From assembly GCA_040702975.1 (NCBI GenBank), contig CP159990.1, positions 3,658,001-3,722,000 on the forward strand: a DNA stretch of 64,000 bases, read 5' to 3'. The position numbers and the translations under genes are program-made. Numbering within the stretch: position 1 is the stretch's first letter; each line of letters begins with the position of its first letter. The notes below the pieces were generated by a model. That model was not told where the DNA came from. It did not search any database and saw only the letters and a list, made by a program, of their open reading frames with translations. Of this stretch, positions 54,352 through 62,846 are shown one piece after another. Source of the DNA: Roseburia hominis. GTDB taxonomy: Bacteria; Bacillota; Clostridia; Lachnospirales; Lachnospiraceae.

Positions 54352-54903
54352 TTATTTCGTAAAACGAATCCTGCTGTCGATTCGGTGTGAAACTATGTAC
54401 TCATATACACTCTTGGGGACCAGATCACTCCACGGTTCCCCCGCAAGGATCCTCTGGCGAATCTGCGTTCCTGTAACCCCCTTGTCCTTCGTCTCTCTCC
54501 TCCAGAGCACCTCCGTCGTAAGTCCCAGTTCCTCAAAAAGCCGCTCATTCGCCCTGGTCCACTCATCGCAGATACTCATAAAATACACTGCTCTTTTCGG
54601 AGCATACTGCCTGAGATACTTCGGCCTGTCAATCGGAAAGGGAACAATGTCAAAGGCTTCCCTCGGCACTCCAAAATCAAGAAGAGCCTCCTCTATCATC
54701 TCGAAACGTTCAAAATAAGTCATCGGATTGGCGCCCTTCTTCGTCCGGTAATTCAGTTCCTCATCTTCCGGTTTATAGATGTCATCAGGAAATGTAATTC
54801 CGATATATAATTTTCTGCACCTCATCTTCGCCGCCAAAATATATTCCATGTGTTTCAAATGAAGTACCTGAAACCTGCCGTATACAACCCCTGTCTCAAT
54901 CAT
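54352..54903 (-). CDS. Nicotinamide-nucleotide adenylyltransferase-like protein
   Basis: 183 residues from ATG 54903 (MIETGVVYGRFQVLHLKHMEYI), chosen for AGGAG 9 nt upstream; the longer frame beginning at 55083 lacks support. Nucleotidyltransferase motif GRFQVLHLKH (HxGH-like) and VTGTQIRQRI (ISTGT-like) fit the NadM/NadR NMN adenylyltransferase group. Could make NAD from NMN, or adenylate another pyridine nucleotide. Single gene. Confidence 0.82.
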   Translation of the reverse strand: MIETGVVYGRFQVLHLKHMEYILAAKMRCRKLYIGITFPDDIYKPEDEELNYRTKKGANPMTYFERFEMIEEALLDFGVPREAFDIVPFPIDRPKYLRQYAPKRAVYFMSICDEWTRANERLFEELGLTTEVLWRRETKDKGVTGTQIRQRILAGEPWSDLVPKSVYEYIVSHRIDSRIRFTK

Positions 54904-55039
54904 TCGGTCATTCTCCTCTCTTGTTTCGCCGATTCCCCTGAAATCCCGTTCCTCTACTCTTACTAAAATATTATACTTCATTACCGATAAATTGGAAATA
55001 GTTTTATTTGCAAAAATAACACGGATATAAATGATGTTG

Positions 55040-55113
55040 GGGTCAAAAGGTATTTTGCGGGTCCCAAAGTCATGTATTGACATGCGAGCATGTCATACAT
55101 GACCTTTTGACCC
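55040..55113. repeat. 74-nt nested hairpin element
   Basis: Outer arms GGGTCAAAAGGT (55040-55051) and ACCTTTTGACCC (55102-55113) are perfectly complementary. Inside, GTCATGTATTGACAT pairs with ATGTCATACATGAC around GCGAGC. It lies in a divergent intergenic gap (54904-55216), so it is not a simple terminator. No protein. The rest of the gap is AT-rich. Confidence 0.7.
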
Positions 55114-55216
55114 TGATATCATATAAATTATAGTAGCAGTTTTACTCCACTGATGATACAATAGATAATACCAATGTCAGAACAAATACTATCAATTACT
55201 TTAGGAGGACTTTGCA

Positions 55217-56536
55217 ATGCAAAAAGAAAATGGAAAGGCACTGCTTCCGATCGGCGTTTTTCTCGTCATGTACCTGGGGCTGGGAATCCTGTTTGAGTAT
55301 ATCATGAAAATTCCCATGGGCTTCTACAATATCCCCATCGTCGTATCGTTCCTTACCGCGCTCTTGGTCGCCTGTCTCCAGAACCGGAGCCTTAGCTTTG
55401 ACGATAAGCTGGAGCTGATGGCAAAAGGCGTGGGAGACAAGAATATTATCACCATGATTTTGATTTTCATGGTTGCCGGAATCTTCGTCGGAGTCGTAGG
55501 ACGCAGCAGCGCGGAGAGCGTAGCCTATTTCCTCCTCTCCATTATCCCGGCGCGGTTCGCCGTACTGGTTCTGTTCCTGGTGAGCTGCTTTGTCTCCCTT
55601 GCGATGGGAACCTCTGTCGGGACAATCACCCTGATCACCCCGATCGCTGCCGCCGTATCCGCCGGATCCGGATTTTCCACGCCGCTGTGCGTAGGTGCCG
55701 TGATGAGCGGCGCTATGTTCGGGGACAACCTTTCTTTTATCTCTGACACCACCATCGCCGCCTGCAACGGCCAGGGCTGTGCGATGAAAGATAAATTCCG
55801 GGAGAATTTCTGGATCGCCCTGCCTGCCGCCATCGCCACTTTGGTCATTATATTCGTAAGAACGCTCGGCCTGGATTCCGGCGCGGCTATCGTCAAAGAC
55901 TACAACCTGATTCAGATCATCCCTTACGTGCTGGTCCTGATCGGCGGTATCATCGGAATCAATGTATTCGTCGTACTGCTGATCGGTATTGCCTCCGGCT
56001 CCGCTATCATGCTGATCACCGGCGCAACCGAAGCAACCGCTCTTCTTGGAAATATGGGTTCCGGCGTCGCCGGAATGTTTGAGACTGCCATGGTAGCGAT
56101 CCTGGTGTCCGCCCTCTGCGCACTGATCCACGAGTATGGTGGTTTTGCCGCTCTCCTTAGCTTTATCAAGCGCATTTTCAAGGGATACAGCGGCGGGCAG
56201 CTCGGAATCGGTCTTCTGGTCGGCGCCATGGACATTGCCACCGCCAACAATACCGTTGCGATCGTTATGGCAAACCCGATCGCGAAAGAAATGGCGGAAG
56301 AGTACGATATCTCACCGCGCAAGACTGCCTCCATTCTGGACACCTTCTCCTGTATTTTCCAGGGCGTGATTCCCTACGGTGCACAGATGCTGGTAGCAAT
56401 ATCGACCGTAAATGAACTGGGTTATGAGATATCCGCATTTGATATCATGCCTAATCTGCTGTATCCTTATATGTTACTGCTCAGTTCTTTGGTGTTTATT
56501 TTTATAGTTCCGGGGAAAAAACGAAAAAATAACTAA
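55217..56536 (+). CDS. Na+/H+ antiporter, NhaC family
   Basis: 439 residues, about eleven to twelve membrane segments. Family motifs SLAMGTSVGTITLITPIAAAV, GAMFGDNLSFISDTTIAA and GAMDIATANNTVAIVMANPIAKEMA. Exchanges Na+ (or a small metabolite, as in malate/lactate NhaC-like proteins) for H+ across the membrane. AGGAGG precedes ATG 55217. Single gene. Confidence 0.9.
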   Translation: MQKENGKALLPIGVFLVMYLGLGILFEYIMKIPMGFYNIPIVVSFLTALLVACLQNRSLSFDDKLELMAKGVGDKNIITMILIFMVAGIFVGVVGRSSAESVAYFLLSIIPARFAVLVLFLVSCFVSLAMGTSVGTITLITPIAAAVSAGSGFSTPLCVGAVMSGAMFGDNLSFISDTTIAACNGQGCAMKDKFRENFWIALPAAIATLVIIFVRTLGLDSGAAIVKDYNLIQIIPYVLVLIGGIIGINVFVVLLIGIASGSAIMLITGATEATALLGNMGSGVAGMFETAMVAILVSALCALIHEYGGFAALLSFIKRIFKGYSGGQLGIGLLVGAMDIATANNTVAIVMANPIAKEMAEEYDISPRKTASILDTFSCIFQGVIPYGAQMLVAISTVNELGYEISAFDIMPNLLYPYMLLLSSLVFIFIVPGKKRKNN

Positions 56537-56606
56537 TTTGACCAATGTACGCAATTGTTATTTATCCTACTACCGTACACTGTAAGAAATGAAAGAAGCC
56601 TGGCAC

Positions 56607-56716
56607 CAAAAAGCAGAAAACAACTTTTCTGTGTTATCCCCCTCCAGACAAGTGCAATAGCAAAAACTTGTCGCTTGGAAGGAAGCATATCACTGACTTT
56701 TGTTTCCTGCTTTTTG
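56607..56716. repeat. 110-nt nested hairpin between convergent genes
   Basis: CAAAAAGCAGAAAACAA (56607-56623) pairs in 16 of 17 positions with TTGTTTCCTGCTTTTTG (56700-56716). An inner stem CCCTCCAGACAAGT pairs with ACTTGTCGCTTGGAAGG with a 3-nt bulge. The outer arms carry A5 and T5 tracts that would give terminators in both directions. Confidence 0.65.
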
Positions 56717-56766
56717 TAAAATATTCTTTTTATTCAAACTTAAAATATTTATCCTCGCCGGTCACC

Positions 56767-57939
56767 TTAAATGTTCATCCCAGCGCTTGAAATGTGTTTC
56801 AGTTCTTCAAGTCTTCTAAAAAACATATCTTTCCATTCTGTCATATCTTCAAAAATACTACCATCTACCTCTTTCACCTGATGAAGCCCGATACGGTGAA
56901 CTGCCTCAATCGCGGCCTCGCGCTGTGTCTTTCTCTCAGGATACACGGTCTGGCAGGGCGCACCCTCCAACGTATCATAGCTTCCAAAGCTCTGATTGAA
57001 ATCCATGATAGGGTACAAAGAAACATATTCATTCGTCTGATTATCGACCAGGAATCCCCAGTTCTCCGGATGCCGGTCTATGTTCCCGACCAGATAATCC
57101 AGAATATTCATTCCATAATATGTTTTTTCATCTACTCTTATACACTCTTCCAGTACATTCAGATCATGATTCAGTGCATATATTTCAAACGCCATTTTCG
57201 AAATGATAGAATACTGTTTTGAGGTTATAATCCTGCTCTCTGTCACTCTTTCCCCGTCATAAAAACCTTCTTTATACACTACCTGGGGAAAATCAAAACA
57301 CTGGCACACTCTACTTGCGATCAATTCTCTTTTTACTGCATCATCTCCGCCATCTTTCAACAGAATAAAATCATTCTCTCTTCTAATCCAGGCTTTAGGG
57401 AAACAGCCCTTGGTAGACAGATCCGGCGCCAGCTCCTGGTTCGTAACTGTCATAGATTTTCCACGCAACGGCAGTGCCACAAGCGCTTCATTCAATGAAT
57501 GATCATATAGATTCAGACTATCAAATGAAACTGCTTCATTCTTCTCTCTCACCCAATAAATGTCTGTTAATGACACACAGTGATACGACAAGGATATCTT
57601 TGCACGGTCTAAGTCAGTCGTTGCCTGCGCCATACCGATACTATTCAAAATCTCTTTTGCATATTTTCTATCCAGAGATAGCACTCTCGAAGCACACCAA
57701 TGGTAAAAATTATTCATATTATTGATCAAAGTGTCAAAATCCCTTTCTTCTTCCAGATAAAGATCATAAGGGAAAAATTTTTCTTCCAGAATCGCGGCCT
57801 CTCCTCTTGTATTAATCTCTGCCACTTTTTTGTTTCCATGCATGAGCTCATAGCATGTCAGTTTCTTTTGCATTTTCTGGCTTGAAATATTTTCATTCGA
57901 ATCCACTTTTTTACTGTTCAACAGCAAACCATTTTTCAC
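56767..57939 (-). CDS. HipA-like protein kinase
   Basis: About 390 residues from GTG 57939 (GGAGGTG 5 nt upstream; an ATG at 57873 is an alternative). The C-terminal half shows the HipA-type kinase signature: LDYLVGNIDRHPENWGF (catalytic NxDRHxxN) and PIMDFNQSF (metal-binding Asp). The N-terminus is unusual and no HipB antitoxin gene is adjacent. It follows a truncated gene by 28 bp. A toxin-like or signalling Ser/Thr kinase acting in the cytoplasm is likely; target unknown. Confidence 0.8.
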   Translation of the reverse strand: MKNGLLLNSKKVDSNENISSQKMQKKLTCYELMHGNKKVAEINTRGEAAILEEKFFPYDLYLEEERDFDTLINNMNNFYHWCASRVLSLDRKYAKEILNSIGMAQATTDLDRAKISLSYHCVSLTDIYWVREKNEAVSFDSLNLYDHSLNEALVALPLRGKSMTVTNQELAPDLSTKGCFPKAWIRRENDFILLKDGGDDAVKRELIASRVCQCFDFPQVVYKEGFYDGERVTESRIITSKQYSIISKMAFEIYALNHDLNVLEECIRVDEKTYYGMNILDYLVGNIDRHPENWGFLVDNQTNEYVSLYPIMDFNQSFGSYDTLEGAPCQTVYPERKTQREAAIEAVHRIGLHQVKEVDGSIFEDMTEWKDMFFRRLEELKHISSAGMNI

Positions 57940-57967
57940 AACAGCACCTCCAGCAATCAAAACTCTG

Positions 57968-58609
57968 TCAGCATTTCTTACGGATATCCAAAAGATGATG
58001 CTGGCTTCTGGCCTTTTTCTTTTCAAGCGCATATTTCTCCCACCAGGCTCGGCTTTCCTCCGAAAATACCTTAAGGTCTGCATCAATCTTTTCTATCTTC
58101 TTTTCCAAAAGTTCTTCTATATAATCCAGAAGTTTATCAGAAAACAGCCCATTAAAATCGTTCAAATTAATCTCATGGCACATTTCATTGTCCAGAACTT
58201 CCAGGAGCTTTCCGGCAAACTCCGGACTTTCATCCTCGTTATCTAAGAGCAATGCCTCTACCCAGTCATGGCCTATTTCAGACATGCACATAGACAGTTT
58301 CCGCTCCTTTTCAGCATCAGCAACCGTAAATGGAGAATCATCTCCGATATCTTCTGAATCCTCTGCATCAATGACCTGAAACTCCAACCGGCAAACTTTA
58401 TCCAATATTTCCCTGGCAAGTCCGGATTCTCCCAAACGAAGCAAATCGCGGCATCCTCTGAACGTCCTATCTAAAAAAGGAAATGCTCCCTTGGGGTCAT
58501 TGTGCCATACCTTCCAGTCATCTATATATCTTCCGTCCGAGTCAAATTCATAATAGTGGGTCTCATATTCTACATAGATTTCTCCAGCCTGTACCTTCTT
58601 ACAGAATTC
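57968..58609 (-). pseudogene. 5'-truncated gene of unknown function next to an IS605-type element
   Basis: The open frame reads in from the IS right end (EFCKKVQAGEIYVEYETHYYEF...) for about 213 codons to a stop at 57968, without an ATG or ribosome site near its beginning. The first ATG is deep inside the frame. The protein is acidic, with a C-terminal coiled region (LLDYIEELLEKKIEKIDADLK). Not recognised. No matching 5' part is found on the other side of the IS, so insertion was accompanied or followed by deletion. Probably the partner of the HipA-like kinase. Confidence 0.7.
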
Positions 58610-58617
58610 GTGAACTA

Positions 58618-58639
58618 CCCATTGTCTAAAGCCAATGGG
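58618..58639 (-). other. IS right-end hairpin
   Basis: Perfect 7-bp arms CCCATTG/CAATGGG with loop GCTTTAGA, the probable TnpA recognition hairpin and the 3' part of the TnpB guide RNA. The guide sequence would follow immediately towards lower coordinates, in the truncated gene. Confidence 0.7.
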
Positions 58640-58718
58640 CTTCCTGCTTCACAGACCTCGTAACCTACTATCTCCACAGGCGTTGATTCGGGCAGTCCCT
58701 TCCCTATATATGCTTCTT

Positions 58719-59822
58719 TTATGCTATCTGCCGTAATCCTTCCGCTAAAATATTCTTTGCCGCATTGATATCCCTGTCATGTTTCGCTCCACATACAGAA
58801 CATGTCCATTCTCTCACTGACAAATTTTTTGTATCTGTATTCTGATATCCACAGACAAAACACAACTGACTGCTGGCATAAAATGTATCTATTTTGATAT
58901 ATTCCCTGCCATTCCATTTTGACTTATATTCCAGTTGCCTTGTCAGCTCATACCATGATACATCACTTATGGACTTTGCCAGATGATGGTTTTTAACCAT
59001 GTTTTTTATCTGCAAATTTTCTGAAACTATCACTTGGTTTTCGCTGACAATTTCGTGTGTAATCTTATGCAGATAATCTTTTCTGGTGTTTGTTATCTTC
59101 TCATGGCATATTGTGAGTTGTTTCTTTGCTTTATAATAATTCTTGCTGCCTTTTTCCTTATGTGCCAGCTTCCTTTGCTGCCTTGCCAGTTTCCTCTCAT
59201 ATTTCTTTATTGTCCTTGGATTTTCGTACTTTCTCCCATTCGATGTAATGCATAAATCCTTAATCCCCAAGTCCAAACCTATACTTTGATTTGTGTGCGC
59301 TAATTCTTCATGCTCTGTTTCTACCAGTATTGACACATAGTATTTCCCACTTGGACCTTGGCTGACTGTAGCTGATTTTATCTGGCCACGGAACTCTCTA
59401 TGTAGCTTTGCCCTTACCTCTTTTAATTTTGGAAGTTTTATTCTTCCTGTCTCGAAATTTACAGTTATATTCCCATTCGTAAAATTCGTTGTATATGATT
59501 TATAATTATCGTGTTTACTCTTAAACTTTGGATAGCCCGAATGTTCCTTAAAAAATTTCTGATAGGCAGAATCCATGTTGTAAATTGCATTCGTCAGGGC
59601 AAACTTATCCGCTTCCTTTAGCCATTCATATGATTTCTTTAATTCCCTGTTACAGTAATTGTTACAGTCTGTTTTACTAAAAGACTTTTTCTCTTGCTCA
59701 TAAGCCTCTTTTCGATATGCAAGTGTCCGGTTATATACAAAACGGCAGCAACCGAATGTTTTTGCAATCTGGGTTTTCTGCCCGTTATCCGGATAAATCC
59801 TGTATTTATATGCTTTCAGCAT
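58719..59822 (-). CDS. tnpB: RNA-guided endonuclease TnpB (IS200/IS605, OrfB)
   Basis: 367 residues from ATG 59822 (MLKAYKYRIYPDNGQK); the longer frame upstream overlaps tnpA and is not needed. RuvC-like residues: Asp in SIGLDLGIKDL, Glu in VIVSENLQI and Asp in KHDRDINAAKNI. The zinc ribbon CFVCG...CSVCG lies between the last two motifs. The full catalytic set suggests an active nuclease using an RNA from its own 3' end. Confidence 0.93.
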   Translation of the reverse strand: MLKAYKYRIYPDNGQKTQIAKTFGCCRFVYNRTLAYRKEAYEQEKKSFSKTDCNNYCNRELKKSYEWLKEADKFALTNAIYNMDSAYQKFFKEHSGYPKFKSKHDNYKSYTTNFTNGNITVNFETGRIKLPKLKEVRAKLHREFRGQIKSATVSQGPSGKYYVSILVETEHEELAHTNQSIGLDLGIKDLCITSNGRKYENPRTIKKYERKLARQQRKLAHKEKGSKNYYKAKKQLTICHEKITNTRKDYLHKITHEIVSENQVIVSENLQIKNMVKNHHLAKSISDVSWYELTRQLEYKSKWNGREYIKIDTFYASSQLCFVCGYQNTDTKNLSVREWTCSVCGAKHDRDINAAKNILAEGLRQIA

Positions 59823-59839
59823 CCGCTTCCACTGCCTTT

Positions 59840-60243
59840 CTAACCTTGGTTTTCTATGTATTTCCGAAGCATTTCTTCCGAAACATTTCCCACACTGCAA
59901 GCAAAATACCCATCTGTCCAAAATGTATGTTCTTTCCAGGAATGCTTTTTGAGATCGTTTGGATATCTCTCCCAAATATGATATGTCGTATAACTCTTTA
60001 TCAGATTTACGATTTTACTAATAAACATCGTTGGTTCTGTTTCTATCATGTAATGGATATGGTCTTTGTCCGTTTCCATATATCTGATAATGACATTATG
60101 TTTTGACATATCTCATAAGAGAACTGTTTTATATCATCTGATATTTGTTTTGATATTAGCAACTTCTTTCTGTATTTGCATACAAAAATAATATGGTACG
60201 GTAATAAATATTTGTGTCTGTTTTTCGATTTCCATGTTCCCAT
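59840..60243 (-). pseudogene. tnpA: TnpA Y1 transposase, frameshifted
   Basis: The N-terminal part (MGTWKSKNRHKYLLPYHIIFVCKYRKK, start ATG 60243) and the C-terminal part (HIHYMIE HUH motif; RKYIENQG with the catalytic Tyr) lie in different frames that change near 60100-60115. Together they match a normal TnpA of about 133 residues. One indel therefore separates the N-terminus from the catalytic HUH/Tyr residues, so the element is probably not self-mobile unless frameshifting or a sequencing error is involved. Confidence 0.8.
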
Positions 60244-60273
60244 AGCGTAAGTATAGCACAAACCACTACTTTT

Positions 60274-60318
60274 GGCTACCTTAACCCACCGTCTAAAGCC
60301 AGTGAGATTGCGGTAGCC
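60274..60318 (-). other. IS left-end hairpin
   Basis: GGCTACC and GGTAGCC form the outer stem; the inner stem holds the loop GCTTTAGA shared with the right end. It ends 6 bp from the abiEi-like stop codon. Confidence 0.65.
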
Positions 60319-60323
60319 CTATT

Positions 60324-60896
60324 TCAAATCAATTGCTTTATTCTAAGCAATTCCGCGTATTTCAATAATCGTTTATATTGCCGTTCATTATTTCTTACAC
60401 CATCTATGATTTCCAGCGTGGTTTGTGGCTCCAAACGCCGTACATCACAGATACTGCGCTCAATATCATAAATTTGGTAACATCCAAATTCTGTCTCCTG
60501 TCTTCTTATACCAATCTGAAAATTACTATCCGAGAAATAATGTCGCTTTGTCGGAAAATTCATCTTCAACATACTGCGATCTGTTCGCTTTGTAGCCACT
60601 GATAAATATTCAGGTTCCGTCTCAATCGCCCTCTGATAGTAAAGCGCACTATCCATACAAATAACAGCCTTCGGATTGCTCAGACATACCTCAACGCACT
60701 TGTAGTCCTGTGGTTTCTCATATTGCCCTCCAGCCAGCCAATAATATCCATGAGCGATCTTCTCAAAATAGCCTTCTTCAACCAGAACCGCTATCTGGCG
60801 ATTTGAAAACCCTTCATCAAGAAGTACCTTTGTCGCCACATAGCCTCTATACCTTTTATATATAGTTTCTAATTTAGCATATGTATTAATTCTCAT
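60324..60896 (-). CDS. AbiEi-like type IV antitoxin (transcriptional regulator), orphan
   Basis: 190 residues from ATG 60896 (MRINTYAKLETIYKRYRG), preceded by AAGGAAAGG. The N-terminal winged helix (TKVLLDEGFSNRQIAVLVEEGYFEKIAHGYYWL) and C-terminal domain (VICMDSALYYQRAIETEP, YDIERSICDVRRL) match the AbiEi antitoxin/regulator family. Its usual partner, an AbiEii nucleotidyltransferase encoded directly downstream, is missing: the IS element starts 6 bp past the stop. So it is an orphan, or the toxin was lost with the IS insertion. Confidence 0.8.
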   Translation of the reverse strand: MRINTYAKLETIYKRYRGYVATKVLLDEGFSNRQIAVLVEEGYFEKIAHGYYWLAGGQYEKPQDYKCVEVCLSNPKAVICMDSALYYQRAIETEPEYLSVATKRTDRSMLKMNFPTKRHYFSDSNFQIGIRRQETEFGCYQIYDIERSICDVRRLEPQTTLEIIDGVRNNERQYKRLLKYAELLRIKQLI

Positions 60897-60987
60897 AAAC
60901 AGCCTTTCCTTATAATACGTTATATCTCTCAACTTCGCCACTTTCTGTGCATATACATTTCCTCTTAAAGCATTTTTCATTACACAT

Positions 60988-61016
60988 ATTATTGCATTTT
61001 TTATATCACATGTCAA
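60988..61016 (-). promoter_or_regulatory. Promoter of the AbiEi-like gene
   Basis: On the minus strand TTGACA (61016-61011), 17 nt, AATAAT (60993-60988). Leader of about 85 nt to the start codon. Confidence 0.55.
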
Positions 61017-61096
61017 CCCTGTTTTTAAACCGGAAACCTCTCCCGGACAAATTTTTGTATTCATCCATAAATATCTCTTATGGTCCTCTCCGCAAT

Positions 61097-61145
61097 AAAA
61101 AACCTCCAAACTGAGTCATTTTAAGTTACATCAGTTTAGAGGTTT
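61097..61145 (-). terminator. Terminator downstream of the surface-protein remnant
   Basis: AACCTCCAAACTGA (61101-61114) pairs with TCAGTTTAGAGGTT (61131-61144). On the minus strand the stem is followed by six T. It closes the transcription unit that ends with the LPXTG remnant. Confidence 0.75.
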
Positions 61146-61170
61146 GTAAATCCTTCGGGATAATCCCGTC

Positions 61171-61500
61171 CTAAATCCTATTATTCACTTTTTTCCTTAA
61201 TAATACCACAAGTACCACAGCTGCAAATGCTAACAATGAAACATAAAGTGTAACAGAAGCCAGATCCCCTGTCTTAGGTACATTATTTTCATTTGATGTA
61301 TTACTTTTTTCATCAATGACTGCAACATAGTCAGATGCATGTTCAAAAGTCCGGATTCACAAGTGATGTATCCGGTTCCGGCTCTTCCGTGAGATCCGAT
61401 ATAAAATTCCAGCCTTTCACAAATGCCAGACATCTCCAATATAACGGAGTAGCAGAATTCCCCTTTTCAAAGATATTTATCATCCAATTCTGCCGGACAA
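61171..61500 (-). pseudogene. C-terminal remnant of a sortase-anchored (LPXTG-like) surface protein
   Basis: The last 60 or so codons encode NNVPKTGD, then a hydrophobic segment (VTLYVSLLAFAAVVLVVLL) and RKKVNNRI at the stop (61171): a sortase signal, membrane span and positive tail in order. Upstream, the frame shifts near 61340 and continues as a stretch with LTEEPEPDTS to about 61500, where the kinase gene ends. No start codon or signal peptide remains, so this is the broken tail of a cell-wall protein. It lies directly downstream of the Agr-like kinase pair. Confidence 0.7.
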
Positions 61501-61504
61501 AGGT

Positions 61505-62818
61505 CTAATTTTGCAATTTCAAACTAATCTGAGCCATAAAGTTTTCTTTTTCATACATAGTCTGAAAGTCACCGCCGTATTTCCTGGCGATATCCGCCAG
61601 AATCTTATGGCCATAGCCGGTTCCCCATATTTTATTCTTATGGTTTTCCAAAGCGGTGTTCTTACATTTTATAATCAGATATTCCTGTGCTATACCGCCA
61701 TTTAAAGTAATCGCACACTCTTTCCCCTGTTCTCTTACTTCCTTACAGGCTCTGATGGCATTATCCATCAGATTTCCAAAAATCATGCAAAGATCCAGCT
61801 CTGCAATTCCTGTCATGTCGGGAATCATCAGATTCAGATCCTGTGAAATGCCTTCCTCTTCGCATACTTTTTGTTTCTCCGTCAAAATGGCATTGACAAT
61901 CGGAACTGCGCAGAACGGGTATTCCCTTGTGGCGCTTATACGCACGGATAAATCCTGAATCACCGTTTCCGCCTCATCCTTTTTCCCATGTTCCAGCAAA
62001 TCCAGTATGGATGTAAGAATGTTTCCGTAATCGCAGCGCAGCTTTGCCATCTCCTGACGGCGGACTTCGATCTGTTCATAATGAGCCTTTTTAAGTTCCC
62101 CTTCCTGCTGAAGCTTCCTGACCTTCTCCTGTGTTTCACGCTTTTCCAACTGACCGACATAAAGCATAACTAAAGCAAACTCCAAAACAGTATAACAACA
62201 AAAATAACTGAAATACAGTTTAAAATCATCACCGCCAGCCTGCGACCATTTTATGGCACATATCATCATAAAGACAAACAGCATCTGAAGCATCACGGCA
62301 AGCCATATCGGGCTTATGGTGTGTCTTCTCTTCTTCTGCAGTCTCAGCACAACCACCATATAGGCGATATTCAAAAAAATTGTCAGCGCCGCAACCATGG
62401 TACCTCTTTCTGCCATGTAGGGATTGGCGAAGCTTGCATACCGAAGATTCAGCTTTTTCACTTCTCCGAAAACAATATAAAGAATCACATCTGCCAAAAC
62501 ACTTTGCATAATCAGCATACTGACATGCGTAAACTTTATCCACGCCTTATCGCTATAAAAATAAGTCAGCACAAAAACATAAGATAAAGTAATGAGAATA
62601 GGATTGATCACATTATAATAATGAGGCGGCATCGCAAACAGGCATTTGATGATTACCCAAACACTGCACAAAATACTCCAGATGGCAATCCTTTTTCTTT
62701 TGCCGCCTCTGTCCTCCCTCCCTGTCAACAATCCTTCCATACAGATTCCGCTCACAATAACCGACATAATCTGCACTACTGCACTAATAATCTGATAAAT
62801 AAAACCACTTTCGCTCAT
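61505..62818 (-). CDS. GHKL sensor kinase (AgrC-like) with Cys in place of the phospho-acceptor His
   Basis: 437 residues from ATG 62818 (GGGAGG upstream). Six or so membrane helices (about 1-215), a dimerisation helix region with KLRCDYGNILTS, where AgrC-like kinases normally have LRHDY, then a GHKL ATPase domain: N-box FGNLMDNAIRAC and G-box GTGYGHKILADIARKYGG. The codon at the His position is TGC. ATP-binding motifs look intact. The paralog encoded 28 bp upstream keeps the His but ends before the ATPase domain. The two may therefore work together as a heterodimer. Confidence 0.88.
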   Translation of the reverse strand: MSESGFIYQIISAVVQIMSVIVSGICMEGLLTGREDRGGKRKRIAIWSILCSVWVIIKCLFAMPPHYYNVINPILITLSYVFVLTYFYSDKAWIKFTHVSMLIMQSVLADVILYIVFGEVKKLNLRYASFANPYMAERGTMVAALTIFLNIAYMVVVLRLQKKRRHTISPIWLAVMLQMLFVFMMICAIKWSQAGGDDFKLYFSYFCCYTVLEFALVMLYVGQLEKRETQEKVRKLQQEGELKKAHYEQIEVRRQEMAKLRCDYGNILTSILDLLEHGKKDEAETVIQDLSVRISATREYPFCAVPIVNAILTEKQKVCEEEGISQDLNLMIPDMTGIAELDLCMIFGNLMDNAIRACKEVREQGKECAITLNGGIAQEYLIIKCKNTALENHKNKIWGTGYGHKILADIARKYGGDFQTMYEKENFMAQISLKLQN

Positions 62819-62846
62819 ACGGCTCCCTCCCCTGTAAATACAAATT

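Larger units (their letters stand above)
58610..60320 (-). mobile_element. IS200/IS605-family insertion sequence (tnpA + tnpB)
   Basis: About 1.7 kb. It encodes TnpA (frameshifted) and an intact TnpB in the same direction. Both ends carry a subterminal hairpin with the identical loop GCTTTAGA: right end CCCATTG-loop-CAATGGG (58618-58639), left end CACTG-loop-CGGTG within GGCTACC/GGTAGCC arms (60274-60318). No terminal inverted repeats or target duplication are expected for this family. Exact cleavage points are estimated: right near 58610, left near 60320. Confidence 0.85.

Noticed and set aside
54904..55083. N-terminal extension of the NMN adenylyltransferase-like gene
   Set aside because: The nucleotidyltransferase fold begins at the internal ATG 54903, which has a ribosome site; the extension has neither homology nor a start signal.
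55196..56131. 311-aa frame on the minus strand opposite the NhaC gene
   Set aside because: Highly charged, Gly/Asp/His-rich antisense shadow. The plus-strand frame has clear antiporter motifs and a ribosome site.
61230..61439. 69-aa frame overlapping the surface-protein remnant
   Set aside because: It is out of phase with the sortase-signal frame and has no motif. The remnant is better explained by the VPKTGD frame plus a frameshift.
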